This document shows, one piece after another, positions 8,197 through 18,589 of a stretch of 64,000 bases of DNA. Position 1 is the first letter of the stretch. Each line of letters begins with the position of its first letter. Under the pieces are notes generated by a model. The model made no database searches and was not told where the DNA came from. It saw nothing but the letters and a program-made list of their open reading frames with translations. This DNA is from Nitratireductor sp. (GTDB lineage Bacteria > Pseudomonadota > Alphaproteobacteria > Rhizobiales > Rhizobiaceae): positions 25,985-89,984 of the forward strand of contig JAGRLT010000045.1 in NCBI GenBank assembly GCA_020441665.1, given 5' to 3'. Made by a program: the position numbers and the translations under genes.

Positions 8197-8580
8197 TCAG
8201 GCGGCAAGCGTGGTCCACAGCACCCAGCAGGTGAAAATCCCGTTGGCGACCAGCAGGCAGAAGACGGCAAAGGAGCCGAGATCCTTGGCGTCCTTGCCGA
8301 ATTTCGAGATTTCGGGCGAGGTTCGGTCGACCACCAGTTCGATCGCCGTGTTGAGCGCTTCGACGGAAAGGGTGACCAGAAACAGGCAGAGGCTGCCGAC
8401 ATAGGCGAGCGGGCCGGCGCCGATGGCAAGATAGACGAGCAGAATGGCGGCCGCCGCGGCGAGCTCGTGGCGAAAGGCGGTTTCCTTAAATGCGACCTTC
8501 AGGCCGCCAAGGGAGTAGTTCGCGGCCGCCGCCAGATGCGAAACCCCGTGTTTCTTGCTTGCCGGGTCGAACTCGTTCAT
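8197..8580 (-). CDS. dgkA: diacylglycerol kinase (DgkA type)
   Basis: The protein has 127 residues, the usual size of this integral membrane enzyme, which phosphorylates diacylglycerol to phosphatidic acid and so recycles lipid by-products of periplasmic glucan or LPS modification. Three membrane segments are visible at about 40-57, 62-80 and 105-124. The family signature EALNTAIELVVDR is followed by KDAKDLGSFAV, which carry the active-site Glu and Asn. It converges on rnpB; its stop lies 26 bases past the rnpB 3' end. Confidence 0.95.
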   Translation of the reverse strand: MNEFDPASKKHGVSHLAAAANYSLGGLKVAFKETAFRHELAAAAAILLVYLAIGAGPLAYVGSLCLFLVTLSVEALNTAIELVVDRTSPEISKFGKDAKDLGSFAVFCLLVANGIFTCWVLWTTLAA

Positions 8581-8715
8581 GCTGCTGTCTCTCCAGAAGA
8601 TATGCCGGCGTATTCTGCCCGCGCCGCGATATGCCGCTTTTCAGGATGGCGTACAAGGTCGCATCCCCTAGCGTACGGGCAGTTTGATCATCCGCCATTG
8701 GGGAGGAGTGCCGTC

Positions 8716-9795
8716 ATGAAAGCTGCCGTGTGCCGGGAATTCAGCAAACCGCTTCGGATCGAGGAGGTGAAGCTGGCGGCGCCCCGGAGCGGCGAGATCG
8801 AGGTCGCGATCAAGGCCTGCGCGATCTGCCATTCCGACATCTCCTATGCCGACGGCGCCTGGGGCGGCGATCTGCCGGCCGTCTACGGCCATGAGGCGGC
8901 GGGTGTCGTGCGGTGTGTCGGCAAGGGCGTTGGTGGTGTCAATCCCGGCGACCATGTGGTGGTGACGCTCATCCGCTATTGCGGCGACTGCCATTACTGC
9001 CATCAGGGCAGCCAGGTGATGTGCGAGGAAGTCTTCCCGCTCGATCGCAAGGGGCCGATCAGCGATGGCGAGGGGCCGCTCGTGCAGGCGATGCGCACCG
9101 GCGCCTTTGCCGAGCGCATCGTGGTGCATCACAGCCAGGCGGTGAAAATTCCCAAATCGATCCCCTTCGCCAGCGCTTCGCTGCTCGCCTGCGGCGTCAT
9201 CACCGGCTATGGCGCGGTGGTCAACACGGCAAAGGTCAGGTCCGGGCAGAATGTCGCGGTGATCGGCTGTGGCGGCGTCGGCCTCAATTCGGTGCAGGGT
9301 GCCGCTGCCAGCGGTGCGGCGAGGATCATCGCCATCGACATCGCGCCTTCCAAACTGAAGGATGCAAGGAAATTCGGCGCCACCCACGGGCTCAATCCGG
9401 CGACGGACGATGTTGCCGCGAAGATCATGAAGCTGACCGGCGGACGCGGCGTCGACCATGTCTTCGTCACGGTGGGTGCGCCGGCGGCCTTCGAGGGTGC
9501 CTTCAACTACATCACCAAGAATGGCAGCGTGGTCGTCGTCGGCATGCCGGCAACCGGCGTCTATGCCAAATACGATCCCGGCACGATGGCGGCCTGGAAC
9601 CAGAAGATCATCGGCTCGAAAATGGGCGAGGCGGTGATTTCCCGCGACATTCCGAAACTGGTGAAAGCCTATCGCAGGGGCGAGCTGAAGCTCGACGAAC
9701 TGGTTTCGAACACCTATCGGCTGGACCAGATCAACGAGGCGATCGCCGAGGTCAGATCCGGCACGGTCAACCGCAATGTGATCATTTTCGACTGA
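8716..9795 (+). CDS. zinc-dependent alcohol dehydrogenase family protein
   Basis: The protein has 359 residues from ATG 8716, with GGAGG ten bases upstream; the frame is open far upstream but that part overlaps rnpB and dgkA. It is a medium-chain dehydrogenase/reductase: catalytic zinc ligands Cys38 and His59-Glu60 (GHE), structural zinc Cys89, 92, 95 and 103, and the NAD-binding GCGGVG loop near 190. The family oxidises alcohols or reduces aldehydes with NAD(H). It precedes an enolase-superfamily gene by 9 nt, which suggests a short catabolic operon for a sugar acid or polyol; the substrate is inference only. Confidence 0.92.
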   Translation: MKAAVCREFSKPLRIEEVKLAAPRSGEIEVAIKACAICHSDISYADGAWGGDLPAVYGHEAAGVVRCVGKGVGGVNPGDHVVVTLIRYCGDCHYCHQGSQVMCEEVFPLDRKGPISDGEGPLVQAMRTGAFAERIVVHHSQAVKIPKSIPFASASLLACGVITGYGAVVNTAKVRSGQNVAVIGCGGVGLNSVQGAAASGAARIIAIDIAPSKLKDARKFGATHGLNPATDDVAAKIMKLTGGRGVDHVFVTVGAPAAFEGAFNYITKNGSVVVVGMPATGVYAKYDPGTMAAWNQKIIGSKMGEAVISRDIPKLVKAYRRGELKLDELVSNTYRLDQINEAIAEVRSGTVNRNVIIFD

Positions 9796-9804
9796 GGGGG
9801 GTTC

Positions 9805-11025
9805 ATGCATCTTCAAGAAGTCAAGACCTGGGTCGTGGGCAATCCGCCGCCGCAGACCGGCGGGCGGTATTTCATCTTCGTCAAGCTCGTCACCAATGAC
9901 GGCATCCATGGCTATGGCGAATGCTATGCGGCGACCTTCGATCCGCATCTGACGGCGAAGATGATCGAGGACGTGGCGGCGCGCTATTTTCTCGGCCGCG
10001 ATCCGCACGACATCGACGTGTTCTTCCGCAACTGCTACTCGGCCGGCTTCTCGCAGCGGCCGGATGTTTCCATGATGGGCTGCTATTCGGCGCTCGAGAT
10101 CGCCTGCTGGGACATTATCGGCAAGGCGGCGGGCCAGCCGATCCACAAGCTGATCGGCGGCCAGGTGCACGAAACGCTGCGCAGCTATACCTATCTCTAT
10201 CCGCAGACCGGCAGTGTCTATCCCGACGAAGCCGACGGCAAGGATGCTAGGAACGTCTACAACGATCCCGACATGGCGGCGGAGGCGGCTCTTGCCTGTG
10301 TCGAGCAGGGCTTCGACGCCATCAAGTTCGATCCGGCCGGTCCCTACACCATCTATGACGGCCACCAGCCGCGGCTTGTCGACATCGAATTGTCTGCCGC
10401 CATGTGCAAGGCGGTGCGCGAGGCGGTCGGCACGCGGGCCGACATCCTGTTCGGCACCCATGGCCAGTTTACGGTGAGCGGCGCCAAGCGGCTGGCGCGG
10501 GCGATCGAACCCTATGATCCCCTGTGGTTCGAGGAGCCGGTGCCGCCGGATTCGCCCGAGGTGATGGCGGAGGTGGCGCGCTATACCTCCATTCCGGTGG
10601 CGACCGGCGAGCGGCTGACGACGCGGTCGGAATTTGCCCGTGTGATCGAAAACAGGGCGGCCAGCATCCTGCAGCCGGATTCAGGGCGCTCGGGCGGCAT
10701 TCTCGAAACGCGCAGGATCGCCGCCATGGCCGAGCCCTACCACATCCAGATCGCGCCGCACTGCTATTGCGGCCCGATCGTCGGCGCGGCGAACGCCCAG
10801 ATCGCGGCCGCCTGTCCCAATTTCCTGATCCTGGAATCGATCAAGACCTGGGACGGGTTTCACGGGCAATTGCTGCACAAGAAGATCGAGTGGCAGGACG
10901 GGCATGTGATCCCGTCGAAGGAGCCGGGGCTCGGCGTCGAGCTCAACGAGGATGTCTGCGAGGCCCATCCCTGGACCGGCGACAGCCTGCATCTGGAAAT
11001 GATGCGTCAGCCGCTGGTTCCCTGA
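9805..11025 (+). CDS. mandelate racemase / muconate lactonizing enzyme family protein (sugar-acid dehydratase-like)
   Basis: The protein has 406 residues in two parts: an N-terminal capping domain (about 1-125) and a TIM barrel. Barrel motifs are IKFDPAG (173-179), WFEEP with Glu243, GER with Glu269, Asp292 in LQPDSGR and His319 in APHCYCGP. This set fits the acid-sugar dehydratases (galactonate, mannonate or arabinonate type). Aligning GTHGQF to the DFHGR motif of galactonate dehydratase puts Gly217 where the first metal-binding Asp would be; His219 is kept. It starts 9 nt after the dehydrogenase stop. Confidence 0.88.
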   Translation: MHLQEVKTWVVGNPPPQTGGRYFIFVKLVTNDGIHGYGECYAATFDPHLTAKMIEDVAARYFLGRDPHDIDVFFRNCYSAGFSQRPDVSMMGCYSALEIACWDIIGKAAGQPIHKLIGGQVHETLRSYTYLYPQTGSVYPDEADGKDARNVYNDPDMAAEAALACVEQGFDAIKFDPAGPYTIYDGHQPRLVDIELSAAMCKAVREAVGTRADILFGTHGQFTVSGAKRLARAIEPYDPLWFEEPVPPDSPEVMAEVARYTSIPVATGERLTTRSEFARVIENRAASILQPDSGRSGGILETRRIAAMAEPYHIQIAPHCYCGPIVGAANAQIAAACPNFLILESIKTWDGFHGQLLHKKIEWQDGHVIPSKEPGLGVELNEDVCEAHPWTGDSLHLEMMRQPLVP

Positions 11026-11108
11026 GGGCAAAGTTCTTGCGATGCCACCTTTGGGCGGCTTTCGTGCGCAAGGTGGCCCCAAGGGCGTGATGGCTCGCCG
11101 GCAAGTCC

Positions 11109-11222
11109 CTACCGCACCGTGATCAGCGCAGCGGCTTCGCCGCTGCCGTCGTCTGCGATGGTCAGGCCGGCGCCGGCAAAGACGCCGATGGCGATGACGA
11201 GAACAGCAATCACGATCTTCAT
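11109..11222 (-). CDS. 37-residue small exported or membrane peptide
   Basis: The frame starts with ATG at 11222 after a GGAGG with eight-base spacing and ends with TAG at 11109. The peptide begins MKIVIAVLVIAIGVFAGAG, a single hydrophobic segment of about 17 residues preceded by one Lys. It continues as TIADDGSGEAAALITVR, a small acidic tail. It is either a single-pass membrane peptide or a short secreted one. The strong ribosome-binding site and clean hydrophobic N-terminus favour a real gene. I do not recognise a family. It stands alone between the dehydratase-like gene and the dcw promoter. Confidence 0.6.
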   Translation of the reverse strand: MKIVIAVLVIAIGVFAGAGLTIADDGSGEAAALITVR

Positions 11223-11447
11223 GCGCTGTTTCCTCCCGGTTTTCCGCTGCCGGATTTTCCTCCGGCGAGGCGGCGCGTTACCCCTGCCGCAATCCTCTCT
11301 GTTCTCCCGACCTTAACGCGCCTGCGCCGGTGCGATGTGCATTCGGTCACACCCGGGCGCGCATCGCTAACGCTTTCTTAACCGGATCGATTCAATTGTT
11401 ACCAACTCCCTAAGAAAGGGTTCAGAATTCCCTAACTGGCCAAGAAA

Positions 11448-11472
11448 ATCCATTGACCCCCAAATTTTCCCA
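11448..11472 (-). promoter_or_regulatory. candidate MraZ boxes over the dcw promoter
   Basis: On the minus strand the bases read TGGGA, five bases, TGGGG, five bases, TGGAT: three copies of a TGGGN-type box with a 10-bp period. In E. coli MraZ represses dcw by binding such repeats. Here they overlap the -35 element TTGACC. Their orientation and the weak third box keep this at inference level. Confidence 0.5.
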
Positions 11473-11481
11473 TGATAGCCC
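11453..11481 (+). promoter_or_regulatory. promoter of the dcw operon
   Basis: TTGACC (11453-11458), a 17-base spacer ending in an extended TGA, and TAGCCC (11476-11481) form a sigma-70-like promoter in an AT-rich patch. It is the best candidate upstream of mraZ, leaving a leader of about 320 bases. Confidence 0.5.
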
Positions 11482-11809
11482 TTTTTGCAGGGCTGCAGCG
11501 GCCGGCGCAATGCCGGTTTCACCTGCAATCCGGGCGCATTGGAGGGATTTCGGCCCATCGCAACGGTTGTCGTTGGACCGGACAATGGTGCCATCCGGCG
11601 TATCCGCCGGTGAGATGGCGGGCTTGCAGGGGGCGTCGCTTCGAAATCGCCTTGCTGCAAACGCAACCAGGGGTTGGCGAGCATGAGGGCATGCGCGCGC
11701 ATATCCCGCTACTGGCAGTATCCGGGCCAAACAGGGTGGCGCAGCGCGCCGGGCGGTCCGGTTTCAGGTAACCACAGAGCGGCGCGCCAGAGAGCGCAAG
11801 GGGTAGAGG

Positions 11810-12307
11810 ATGGATCGGTTCGTCTCGAACACGATCAATCGCGTCGACAAGAAGGGGCGGGTATCGATTCCCGCGCCGTTCCGGCTCGTTCTCGGCAGTC
11901 AGCCCGTTCTCCACACCATATTGAGCGTCGATTATCCGGTGGTCGAGGCGGGCGGGCCGCAATTCATGGATGGGCTCAGGCGGCGGCTCGACCTGATGGA
12001 CCCGCTCAGCGAGGAATTCGAGGTCTGGTCGTTCTATCTCGAGGGCGATGCGGCGGAACTGAAGATCGATCCCGAGGGGCGGATCGCGCTGACCGATCAT
12101 CTTCGGGCCCATGCCGGGATCAGCGACGAGGTGGCCTTTGTCGGCCGCGGCAATTTCTTTCAACTCTGGGAACCGGAAGCCTTTCGCGCCTATCGCGAAA
12201 TGGCGCGGGCGAAGGTGCGCGATCTGCGCCGCATGCTCGGCAATTCGGCCCGGCAAACGGTTTCCCCCGCAGGCTGGACAGGCCCCGGCGAGGAGCAGGA
12301 ACGATGA
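11810..12307 (+). CDS. mraZ: transcriptional regulator MraZ
   Basis: The protein has 165 residues with two SpoVT/AbrB-like MraZ repeats, each carrying the DxxxR signature: [10 protein letters not shown] near residue 12 and [10 protein letters not shown] near 85. MraZ forms ring oligomers and in other bacteria represses its own dcw operon by binding repeated TGGGN boxes. It has AGGGGTAGAGG upstream of the start. Its TGA overlaps the rsmH ATG (ATGA), so translation is coupled. It is the first gene of the cell division and wall cluster. Confidence 0.95.
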   Translation: MDRFVSNTINRVDKKGRVSIPAPFRLVLGSQPVLHTILSVDYPVVEAGGPQFMDGLRRRLDLMDPLSEEFEVWSFYLEGDAAELKIDPEGRIALTDHLRAHAGISDEVAFVGRGNFFQLWEPEAFRAYREMARAKVRDLRRMLGNSARQTVSPAGWTGPGEEQER

Positions 12308-13347
12308 CGGATGGCGGCGATGGCGCGAGCGGCGCGCCTGGGGACGCTGGCGGACCCGTCCGGCACGTTCCGGTTCTGCTCCACGAGGTCGTCGCGGCGC
12401 TGCGTCCGGCAGCGGGGGATCTCATCATCGACGGCACGTTCGGCGCCGGCGGCTATTCGAGCGCCTTGCTGGAAGCGGGGGCGGAGGTCATCGCCATCGA
12501 TCGCGACCCGCAGGCGATCGCGATCGGCAGGGAATTGCAAGCACGCCATGCGGGAAGGCTGCACCTGCATCAGGGCACGTTTTCGGAACTGGACGCGATT
12601 GCCCGCGAGGCCGGCTTTCCTTCGGTCGATGGCGTGGTGCTCGATGTCGGCGTTTCCTCGATGCAGCTCGACGAGGCGGGGCGCGGTTTCTCCTTCCGCC
12701 AGGACGGGCCGCTCGACATGCGGATGGCGCAATCGGGTCTTTCCGCCGCCGATGTGGTCAACGGCGCCGACCACGCCACGCTCACCCGCATTTTCGGCAT
12801 TCTCGGCGAGGAGCGGCATGCCTCGCGCCTTGCCCGCGCAGTGGCCGAGGCGCGCAAGACGCGGGTGATTTCGACGACGCTGCAGCTTGCCAACATCATC
12901 GAGGGCGCGATCGGGCGCAGGAGCGGCGACCGGATCCACCCGGCGACACGGGCCTTTCAGGGGCTCAGGATCTTCGTCAATGGCGAACTCCACCAGCTTG
13001 CCGATGCGCTGTTTTCAGCCGAGCGCGTTCTCAAGCCCGGCGGGCGGCTCGCCGTCGTTTCGTTCCATTCGCTCGAAGACCGGATCGTCAAACGCTTCTT
13101 CCAGGATCGCGCCGGCCAGGCTTCCACCTCCCGCCATCTGCCGCAGGGCGGGCAGGCCGTGCCGACTTTCGCCCGGGAGCAGCGCGGATCGGTCACCGCG
13201 GGCGAGGCCGAACTTGCCGCCAATCCGCGCGCCCGCTCGGCGAAACTGCGGTCGGGCATCCGCACTGAGGCGCCGCCACGCGCCGCCGATCCCGCGCTCT
13301 TCAAGCTCCCCAACCTTTCCACCGATCAGGTGACGTCCCGTGCTTAG
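12304..13347 (+). CDS. rsmH: 16S rRNA (cytosine1402-N4)-methyltransferase RsmH (MraW)
   Basis: The protein has 347 residues. It is a SAM-dependent methyltransferase that modifies C1402 of 16S rRNA in the P site. The SAM-binding loop GTFGAGGYS is near residue 45, the acidic IDRD near 65 and [11 protein letters not shown] near 115; [13 protein letters not shown] is a late signature. An insert domain lies between the core motifs, as usual in the family. It starts in a 4-nt overlap with mraZ and overlaps the GTG start of ftsL by 8 nt. A Gly/Asp-rich N-terminal tail of about 18 residues precedes HVPVLLHEV. Confidence 0.96.
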   Translation: MTDGGDGASGAPGDAGGPVRHVPVLLHEVVAALRPAAGDLIIDGTFGAGGYSSALLEAGAEVIAIDRDPQAIAIGRELQARHAGRLHLHQGTFSELDAIAREAGFPSVDGVVLDVGVSSMQLDEAGRGFSFRQDGPLDMRMAQSGLSAADVVNGADHATLTRIFGILGEERHASRLARAVAEARKTRVISTTLQLANIIEGAIGRRSGDRIHPATRAFQGLRIFVNGELHQLADALFSAERVLKPGGRLAVVSFHSLEDRIVKRFFQDRAGQASTSRHLPQGGQAVPTFAREQRGSVTAGEAELAANPRARSAKLRSGIRTEAPPRAADPALFKLPNLSTDQVTSRA

Positions 13348-13744
13348 AACCATCGACCTCGTTGTAATCGGATTGCTGATCGGCGGCGCCGCCTTCACCT
13401 ACAAGGTGAAGCAGGATTCGGAGACGGCCATCGAGCGCGTCAGCAAGCTGGAACGCAGGATCGCCGCCGAGAAGGACGCCATCGACGTTCTCAAGGCCGA
13501 TTGGAGCCTTTTAACCGATCCGCGCCGCATCGAGCGGCTGGTGGAGCGCTACCGCGACCAGCTCGACATCGCGCCGCTCGCGCCAGAGGCGATCGGTACG
13601 GTCGCAGATATCCCGCCGCGACCGGCCATGCCGCAATCGTTGCCGGATACCAGCATTACCGATCTTATCGAAGGCAGGGCGGTCGATCGCGAGACGACCG
13701 GCTCGGTTCCCGTGCCGATGCCATCGCCGGGAGTGCGCCAATGA
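13340..13744 (+). CDS. ftsL: cell division protein FtsL
   Basis: The protein has 134 residues from GTG 13340. It is a bitopic membrane protein: transmembrane segment at about 5-22, then a leucine-zipper-like periplasmic helix at about 27-65 ([25 protein letters not shown]). FtsL pairs with FtsB/DivIC and FtsQ in the divisome to trigger septal wall synthesis. Position between rsmH and ftsI confirms the call despite weak sequence conservation. The Pro-rich C-terminal tail is typical for alphaproteobacterial members. Its stop overlaps the ftsI start (ATGA). Confidence 0.9.
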   Translation: MLRTIDLVVIGLLIGGAAFTYKVKQDSETAIERVSKLERRIAAEKDAIDVLKADWSLLTDPRRIERLVERYRDQLDIAPLAPEAIGTVADIPPRPAMPQSLPDTSITDLIEGRAVDRETTGSVPVPMPSPGVRQ

Positions 13745-15513
13745 CCGCAAGATCGCGCCTCCTGCCGCAATCGATCCGCGACCGCGCCTTCCGTGCCGGC
13801 GATGGCTTCACCCTTTCGGCGGCCGCCGGCGGCGGTCATGCCGGGATGCTGCATCTCGACGGATCGCGCAAGCGCGCGGCCACCCGCTCGCGCTCGCGCC
13901 TGACCATGGTGATGATGACGATCGCCGCGCTTTACTGCGTCATCGCCGGCCGGCTGGTCTATATGGGGTTTCTCGAATCCTCCGACGCGGTGCGGCTGGC
14001 GCTTGCCGATCCGACGATTTCGGCGCGCCGGCCGGATCTCGTCGACCGCAATGGCAGGGTGCTCGCGACCGACATCAACACGGCATCGCTCTATGGCGAA
14101 CCGCGCCGCATCGTCGATGTGGACGAGGCGGTCGAGCAATTGGCCACGGTGCTGCCCGATCTCGATCTCGGTTCGGCCCATCGTCGGCTTTCCTCCCGCG
14201 CCGCCTTCGTCTGGCTGCGGCGCGAACTGACGCCGAGCCAGCAGAGCCAGATCCTCAAGCTCGGCATTCCCGGCATCGGCTTCAGGCGCGAGACGCGGCG
14301 CTTCTATCCCAACGGCTCCACCGCCTCGCATCTGGTCGGCCATGTCAACATCGACAATGTCGGCATTGCCGGTTTCGAGAAGATGATCGACGACCGTATC
14401 CTGCGCGATCTGCGCTCGGCGGGCTTTGGCGACGCCGTGCCGGCGGAGCCGGTGGAAATGTCGATCGATATCCGCGTGCAGTCGATCGTGCATGACGAAC
14501 TCGAACGCGCCATGGACCGCTATCATGCGATCGCCGCCGGCGGGGTGGTGCTCGACGTGCATACCGGCGAGGTGCTCGCCATGGCCTCGGTGCCGGATTA
14601 CGATTCCAACGATCCCGTCCAGGCCCTGCAGCCCGACCGGCTCAACCGGATGTCGGCGGGGCTCTACGAAATGGGCTCGACCTTCAAGACCTTTACCACC
14701 GCGATGGCGCTCGACAGCGGGCTCGTCACCATGCACAGCCGGTTCGACGCCTCGAAGCCGCTGCGGATCGCCGGCTTCACGATCAATGATTTTCACGGCA
14801 AGCGGCGGGTCTTAAGCGTACCGGAAATCTTCATCTATTCCTCCAATATCGGCACGGCGAAAATGGCCGACGTGGTGGGGATCGAGGGGCATCGGGAATT
14901 TCTTCACAGGATCGGCCTGCTCGACAAGATGGAATTCGAACTGCCGGAAACGGCGACGCCGGTCGAGCCGGCGGAGTGGAAGAAGCTCAATTCGGTGACG
15001 ATTTCCTATGGCCACGGGGTGACGACGACACCGTTGCAGACGGCGGTTGCCGGCGCGGCGCTGATGAATGGCGGCAAGCTCATCCCGCCGACTCTGTTCC
15101 GCCGCAGCCGGGCCGATGCCAATCTGATTGCGCGGGCGGTGGTAAAACCCGAAACCAGCGACATGATGCGCTATCTCTTCCGCCTCAATGTGGAGAAGGG
15201 CTCGGGCAAGCGCGCCGATGTGCCGGGCTACTGGGTCGGCGGCAAGACGGGAACGGCGGAGAAGGTCGTCAAGGGCCGCTATTCGAGCGACAAGCGGTTC
15301 AACGCCTTCCTGTCGGCATTCCCGATCGACGATCCGCAATATGTGGTGCTTACGATCATCGACGAGCCGAAGCCCGAGGAGCCGGGCCAGGGCGCGACGG
15401 CCGGCAGCAATGCCGCGGTGATGGTCAGCAACGTCATTCGCCGCGCGGCGCCGGTTTTGGGGGTAAAGCCACAATTTGGTGAAGATTTGCGCCTGATGTC
15501 CGTGCGATATTGA
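13741..15513 (+). CDS. ftsI: septal peptidoglycan transpeptidase FtsI (PBP3)
   Basis: The protein has 590 residues. It has a long cytoplasmic N-terminus, a membrane anchor at about 56-75 ([20 protein letters not shown]), a PBP dimerisation domain at about 95-250 and a transpeptidase domain at about 275-575. Catalytic motifs are GSTFK (Ser-x-x-Lys), YSSN and GGKTGTAEK. The enzyme cross-links septal peptidoglycan together with FtsW and is a beta-lactam target. The start is the ATG at 13741 in the ftsL overlap. A 106-bp gap without features precedes murE. Confidence 0.96.
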   Translation: MTARSRLLPQSIRDRAFRAGDGFTLSAAAGGGHAGMLHLDGSRKRAATRSRSRLTMVMMTIAALYCVIAGRLVYMGFLESSDAVRLALADPTISARRPDLVDRNGRVLATDINTASLYGEPRRIVDVDEAVEQLATVLPDLDLGSAHRRLSSRAAFVWLRRELTPSQQSQILKLGIPGIGFRRETRRFYPNGSTASHLVGHVNIDNVGIAGFEKMIDDRILRDLRSAGFGDAVPAEPVEMSIDIRVQSIVHDELERAMDRYHAIAAGGVVLDVHTGEVLAMASVPDYDSNDPVQALQPDRLNRMSAGLYEMGSTFKTFTTAMALDSGLVTMHSRFDASKPLRIAGFTINDFHGKRRVLSVPEIFIYSSNIGTAKMADVVGIEGHREFLHRIGLLDKMEFELPETATPVEPAEWKKLNSVTISYGHGVTTTPLQTAVAGAALMNGGKLIPPTLFRRSRADANLIARAVVKPETSDMMRYLFRLNVEKGSGKRADVPGYWVGGKTGTAEKVVKGRYSSDKRFNAFLSAFPIDDPQYVVLTIIDEPKPEEPGQGATAGSNAAVMVSNVIRRAAPVLGVKPQFGEDLRLMSVRY

Positions 15514-15619
15514 GCGCGGCGGGGATTCGGGCCCGAAAGGCTCTGGCGCGGCCGTCCGGCCGGATTTTTCAACCCTGAAGCAAGACCTGCCGGCGCGGGT
15601 AACGACTGGAAGCCGATCG

Positions 15620-17125
15620 ATGAAATTGCATGCACTGCTCGGTAAGGCGGAGGTTGCGGGTCTTGCCGAGGCGTTTGCGTCCCATACGGCGACGGGCCAT
15701 GGCAGGGCGGATCAGGACATCGAGATTGCCGGGATCACGGCGGATTCGCGTACCGTCGGGCCGGGCTTCCTGTTCGTTGCGCTCAAGGGCACGGCCGCCG
15801 ACGGGGCGCGGTTCATCCCCGATGCGGTCAAGGCCGGCGCCGCGGCCATTCTCACCCATTCGGCCGCCGGTCTCGATGGCGTCAGCGTGCCCGCCGCCCG
15901 GCTCGACGATCCGCGCCTGGCGCTGAGCCGTCTTGCCGCCGCCTTCTATCCGAAGCAGCCGGAAATCATGGTGGCCGTGACGGGTACGGCCGGCAAGACG
16001 TCGATTGCCTCGTTTACCCGCCAGATCTGGGAAAAGGCCGGCCGTGCCGCCGCCAGCATCGGCACGACCGGGGTCGTGGCGCCGGGCCGCGACACCTATG
16101 GCAGCCTGACCACGCCCGATCCGATCCATCTGCATCGGCTGCTGCAGGAACTCGCCGAAGCGGGCGTCACCCACGGGGCGATGGAAGCCTCCTCCCACGG
16201 GCTCGACCAGTACCGGCTCGACGGGGTGCGGCTCGCGGCGGCCGGGTTCACCAATCTCGGCCGCGATCACATGGACTATCATCCGACGGTCGAGCACTAT
16301 TTTTCCTCCAAGATGCGGCTGTTCCGCGACCTCCTGCCGAAGGGCGCGCCGGCGGTGATCTTCGCCGACGATCCGTGGAGCGAAAGGACCGCCGAGGTGG
16401 TGCGCGGGGCGGGCGGCGATCTGCTGACGGTCGGCCGCAAGGGCGACTACATCTCGCTCAAGCGGGTCGAGCATGAACGCTTCGGCCAGATTGCCGAGGT
16501 CAGCCATGGCAGCAGCCATTACCGCATCGAATTTCCCATGGCCGGCGATTTCCAGATCGCCAATGCGCTGGTCTCCGCCGGTCTTGCGATCGCGACCGGA
16601 AGCGATCCCGCAGCCACGTTCAAGGCGCTCGAGACGCTCAAGGGTGCCTCGGGCCGGCTCGAACTGGTCGGCTATTCGGCAAGCCATGCGCCCTGCTATG
16701 TGGACTATGCCCACAAGCCCGAAGCGCTTGAAAACGTGCTCACCTCGCTGCGGCCGTTCACCACCGGCAAACTCGTCTGCGTCTTCGGATGCGGCGGCGA
16801 CCGCGATCCGGGCAAGCGTCCGATCATGGGCGAAATCGCCTCCCGGCTCGCCGACAGGGTGGTGGTGACCGACGACAATCCACGCAGCGAGGAACCGGCC
16901 GCGATCCGCGCGGCGATCATGGCGGCGGCACCCGGCGCGACCGAGATCGGCGACCGGGCCGAGGCGATCGGCGAGGCGGTCGCGATGCTCGGCACCGGCG
17001 ATTGCCTGGTGATCGCCGGCAAGGGCCACGAGACCGGACAGACGATCGGCGGGATCACCCATCCCTTCTCCGACCACGCGGTTCTGCGCGCCGCGCTGGC
17101 CGGCGCCGGAGGCCGGATGGCATGA
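15620..17125 (+). CDS. murE: UDP-N-acetylmuramoyl-L-alanyl-D-glutamate--2,6-diaminopimelate ligase
   Basis: The protein has 501 residues with the three Mur ligase domains. The ATP loop is TGTAGKTS near residue 118, and the central domain has the expected His and Glu residues. The motif DDNPRSEEP near residue 418 is the signature for choosing meso-diaminopimelate rather than lysine. It adds the third residue to the cytoplasmic stem peptide. Its TGA overlaps the murF start (ATGA), so the two consecutive steps are translationally coupled. Confidence 0.97.
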   Translation: MKLHALLGKAEVAGLAEAFASHTATGHGRADQDIEIAGITADSRTVGPGFLFVALKGTAADGARFIPDAVKAGAAAILTHSAAGLDGVSVPAARLDDPRLALSRLAAAFYPKQPEIMVAVTGTAGKTSIASFTRQIWEKAGRAAASIGTTGVVAPGRDTYGSLTTPDPIHLHRLLQELAEAGVTHGAMEASSHGLDQYRLDGVRLAAAGFTNLGRDHMDYHPTVEHYFSSKMRLFRDLLPKGAPAVIFADDPWSERTAEVVRGAGGDLLTVGRKGDYISLKRVEHERFGQIAEVSHGSSHYRIEFPMAGDFQIANALVSAGLAIATGSDPAATFKALETLKGASGRLELVGYSASHAPCYVDYAHKPEALENVLTSLRPFTTGKLVCVFGCGGDRDPGKRPIMGEIASRLADRVVVTDDNPRSEEPAAIRAAIMAAAPGATEIGDRAEAIGEAVAMLGTGDCLVIAGKGHETGQTIGGITHPFSDHAVLRAALAGAGGRMA

Positions 17126-18540
17126 ACTGGCTGTGGGAAAGCGATGCCATGGTGGCGGCCATGCGGGCGCGCCCGGTGGGCAATCTGCCGGAGGGCGTCA
17201 GCGGCATTTCCATCGACACGCGGACGCTGCAGGAGGGCGATGCCTATTTCGCCATCAGGGGCGACCGGGTCGATGGCCACGACTATGTCTCGGCGGCGAT
17301 GAAGGCGGGCGCGGCGCTCGCCGTGGTGGCGGAGGAAAAGCTTGTGGCGCTCGGCGGGCTCAACATTCCGCTGCTGGTGGTGCGCGACGTGCTCAAGGCG
17401 ATGGAATTGCTGGCCTCTGCCGCCCGCGCCCGAAGCAAGGCGCGGATCGTCGCGGTGACCGGCAGCGTCGGCAAGACGACGACCAAGGAAATGCTGCGCA
17501 CGGTGCTTGCCGCCAGCGGCGCGGTGCATGCCTCCGTCGCCTCGTTCAACAACCATTGGGGCGTGCCGCTGACGCTCGCCCGCCTGCCGCTCGAAGCGCG
17601 CTTCGGCGTGTTCGAGATCGGCATGAACCATCCCGGTGAAATCCGGCCGCTGACGAAGCTGGTGCGGCCCCATGTGGCGGTGATCACCAATGTGGCGCCG
17701 GTCCATCTCGGCGCGTTCGACGGCGTCGACGGCATCGCTCGCGCCAAGGCGGAAATCTTCGAGGGCGTGGTCGCCGGCGGCTACGGCCTGATCAATCACG
17801 ACGACAAGCGCTTCCGGCTGCTCGCCAGGCTGGCGGGCGAAGCGGGGATCGAACACCTCGTCACCTTCGGCAGGAAGCGCGGCAGCGACTTCCGGCTGAA
17901 GGCGTCGGGAGAAGGCGAGAATGGCGCCGGCTTTAGCGCGGTCCTGCGCGGGGATGCGGTCAGCGGCCAATTCCATCTGCCGGGCGACCACCTGCTGGAC
18001 AATCTGATGGCCGTCCTCGGCGTTGCCCATCTGACCGGCGCCAATGTCGAGAAATCGGTTGCCGCCGCCGCGACGATCGGCGCGGTCAAGGGCAGGGGGC
18101 AGCGGCACGGCCTGCAGAACGGCAGGGCGAAGTTCACGCTGATCGACGAGAGCTACAACGCCAATCCGGCCTCGATGCGGGCGGCCCTGCTGACGCTCGG
18201 CCAGGCAAGGACCGGATCGCGCGGCAAGCGCATCGCCGTCCTCGGCGACATGCTGGAACTGGGAACGGCGAGCGTGAAACTGCACCGCGAACTTGCCGAG
18301 CCGATCGGCGAAGCGGGCATCGACAGGGTCTATACGATCGGAACCGAGATCGCGGTTCTGGGCGCGGCGCTCGATCGCAAGGTCTTTGGCGGCCATTTCA
18401 AGACCTGGCAGGCGGCGGAAAAACCGCTTGGCGAAAGTTTGCGCGCCGGCGATGTAATCATGCTAAAGGCCTCGAACGGGCTCAGATTTGGTGATCTTGT
18501 CGAAGCCATGACAAGGAATTATTCGGTCAAGCCGGACTGA
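17122..18540 (+). CDS. murF: UDP-N-acetylmuramoyl-tripeptide--D-alanyl-D-alanine ligase
   Basis: The protein has 472 residues from ATG 17122. The Mur ligase ATP loop is [11 protein letters not shown] near residue 113; [11 protein letters not shown] and [11 protein letters not shown] are MurF signatures. The enzyme joins D-Ala-D-Ala, made by the Ddl encoded at 26161, to the tripeptide precursor and so finishes UDP-MurNAc-pentapeptide. It overlaps the murE stop and is followed by a 49-base gap before mraY. Confidence 0.97.
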   Translation: MNWLWESDAMVAAMRARPVGNLPEGVSGISIDTRTLQEGDAYFAIRGDRVDGHDYVSAAMKAGAALAVVAEEKLVALGGLNIPLLVVRDVLKAMELLASAARARSKARIVAVTGSVGKTTTKEMLRTVLAASGAVHASVASFNNHWGVPLTLARLPLEARFGVFEIGMNHPGEIRPLTKLVRPHVAVITNVAPVHLGAFDGVDGIARAKAEIFEGVVAGGYGLINHDDKRFRLLARLAGEAGIEHLVTFGRKRGSDFRLKASGEGENGAGFSAVLRGDAVSGQFHLPGDHLLDNLMAVLGVAHLTGANVEKSVAAAATIGAVKGRGQRHGLQNGRAKFTLIDESYNANPASMRAALLTLGQARTGSRGKRIAVLGDMLELGTASVKLHRELAEPIGEAGIDRVYTIGTEIAVLGAALDRKVFGGHFKTWQAAEKPLGESLRAGDVIMLKASNGLRFGDLVEAMTRNYSVKPD

Positions 18541-18589
18541 ACGACAGACCAACCGGTGCGGGACCGGGGGATCAAAGGGGAATCCGACC

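Larger units (their letters stand above)
11223..11809. other. intergenic region with dcw promoter and long mraZ leader
   Basis: This stretch of 587 bases holds the promoter at 11453-11481 and about 330 bases of leader before mraZ. The leader has several short GC-rich hairpins but no reading frame with a ribosome-binding site that I believe and no known riboswitch pattern. The rest, 11223-11440, shows nothing I can assign. Confidence 0.5.
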
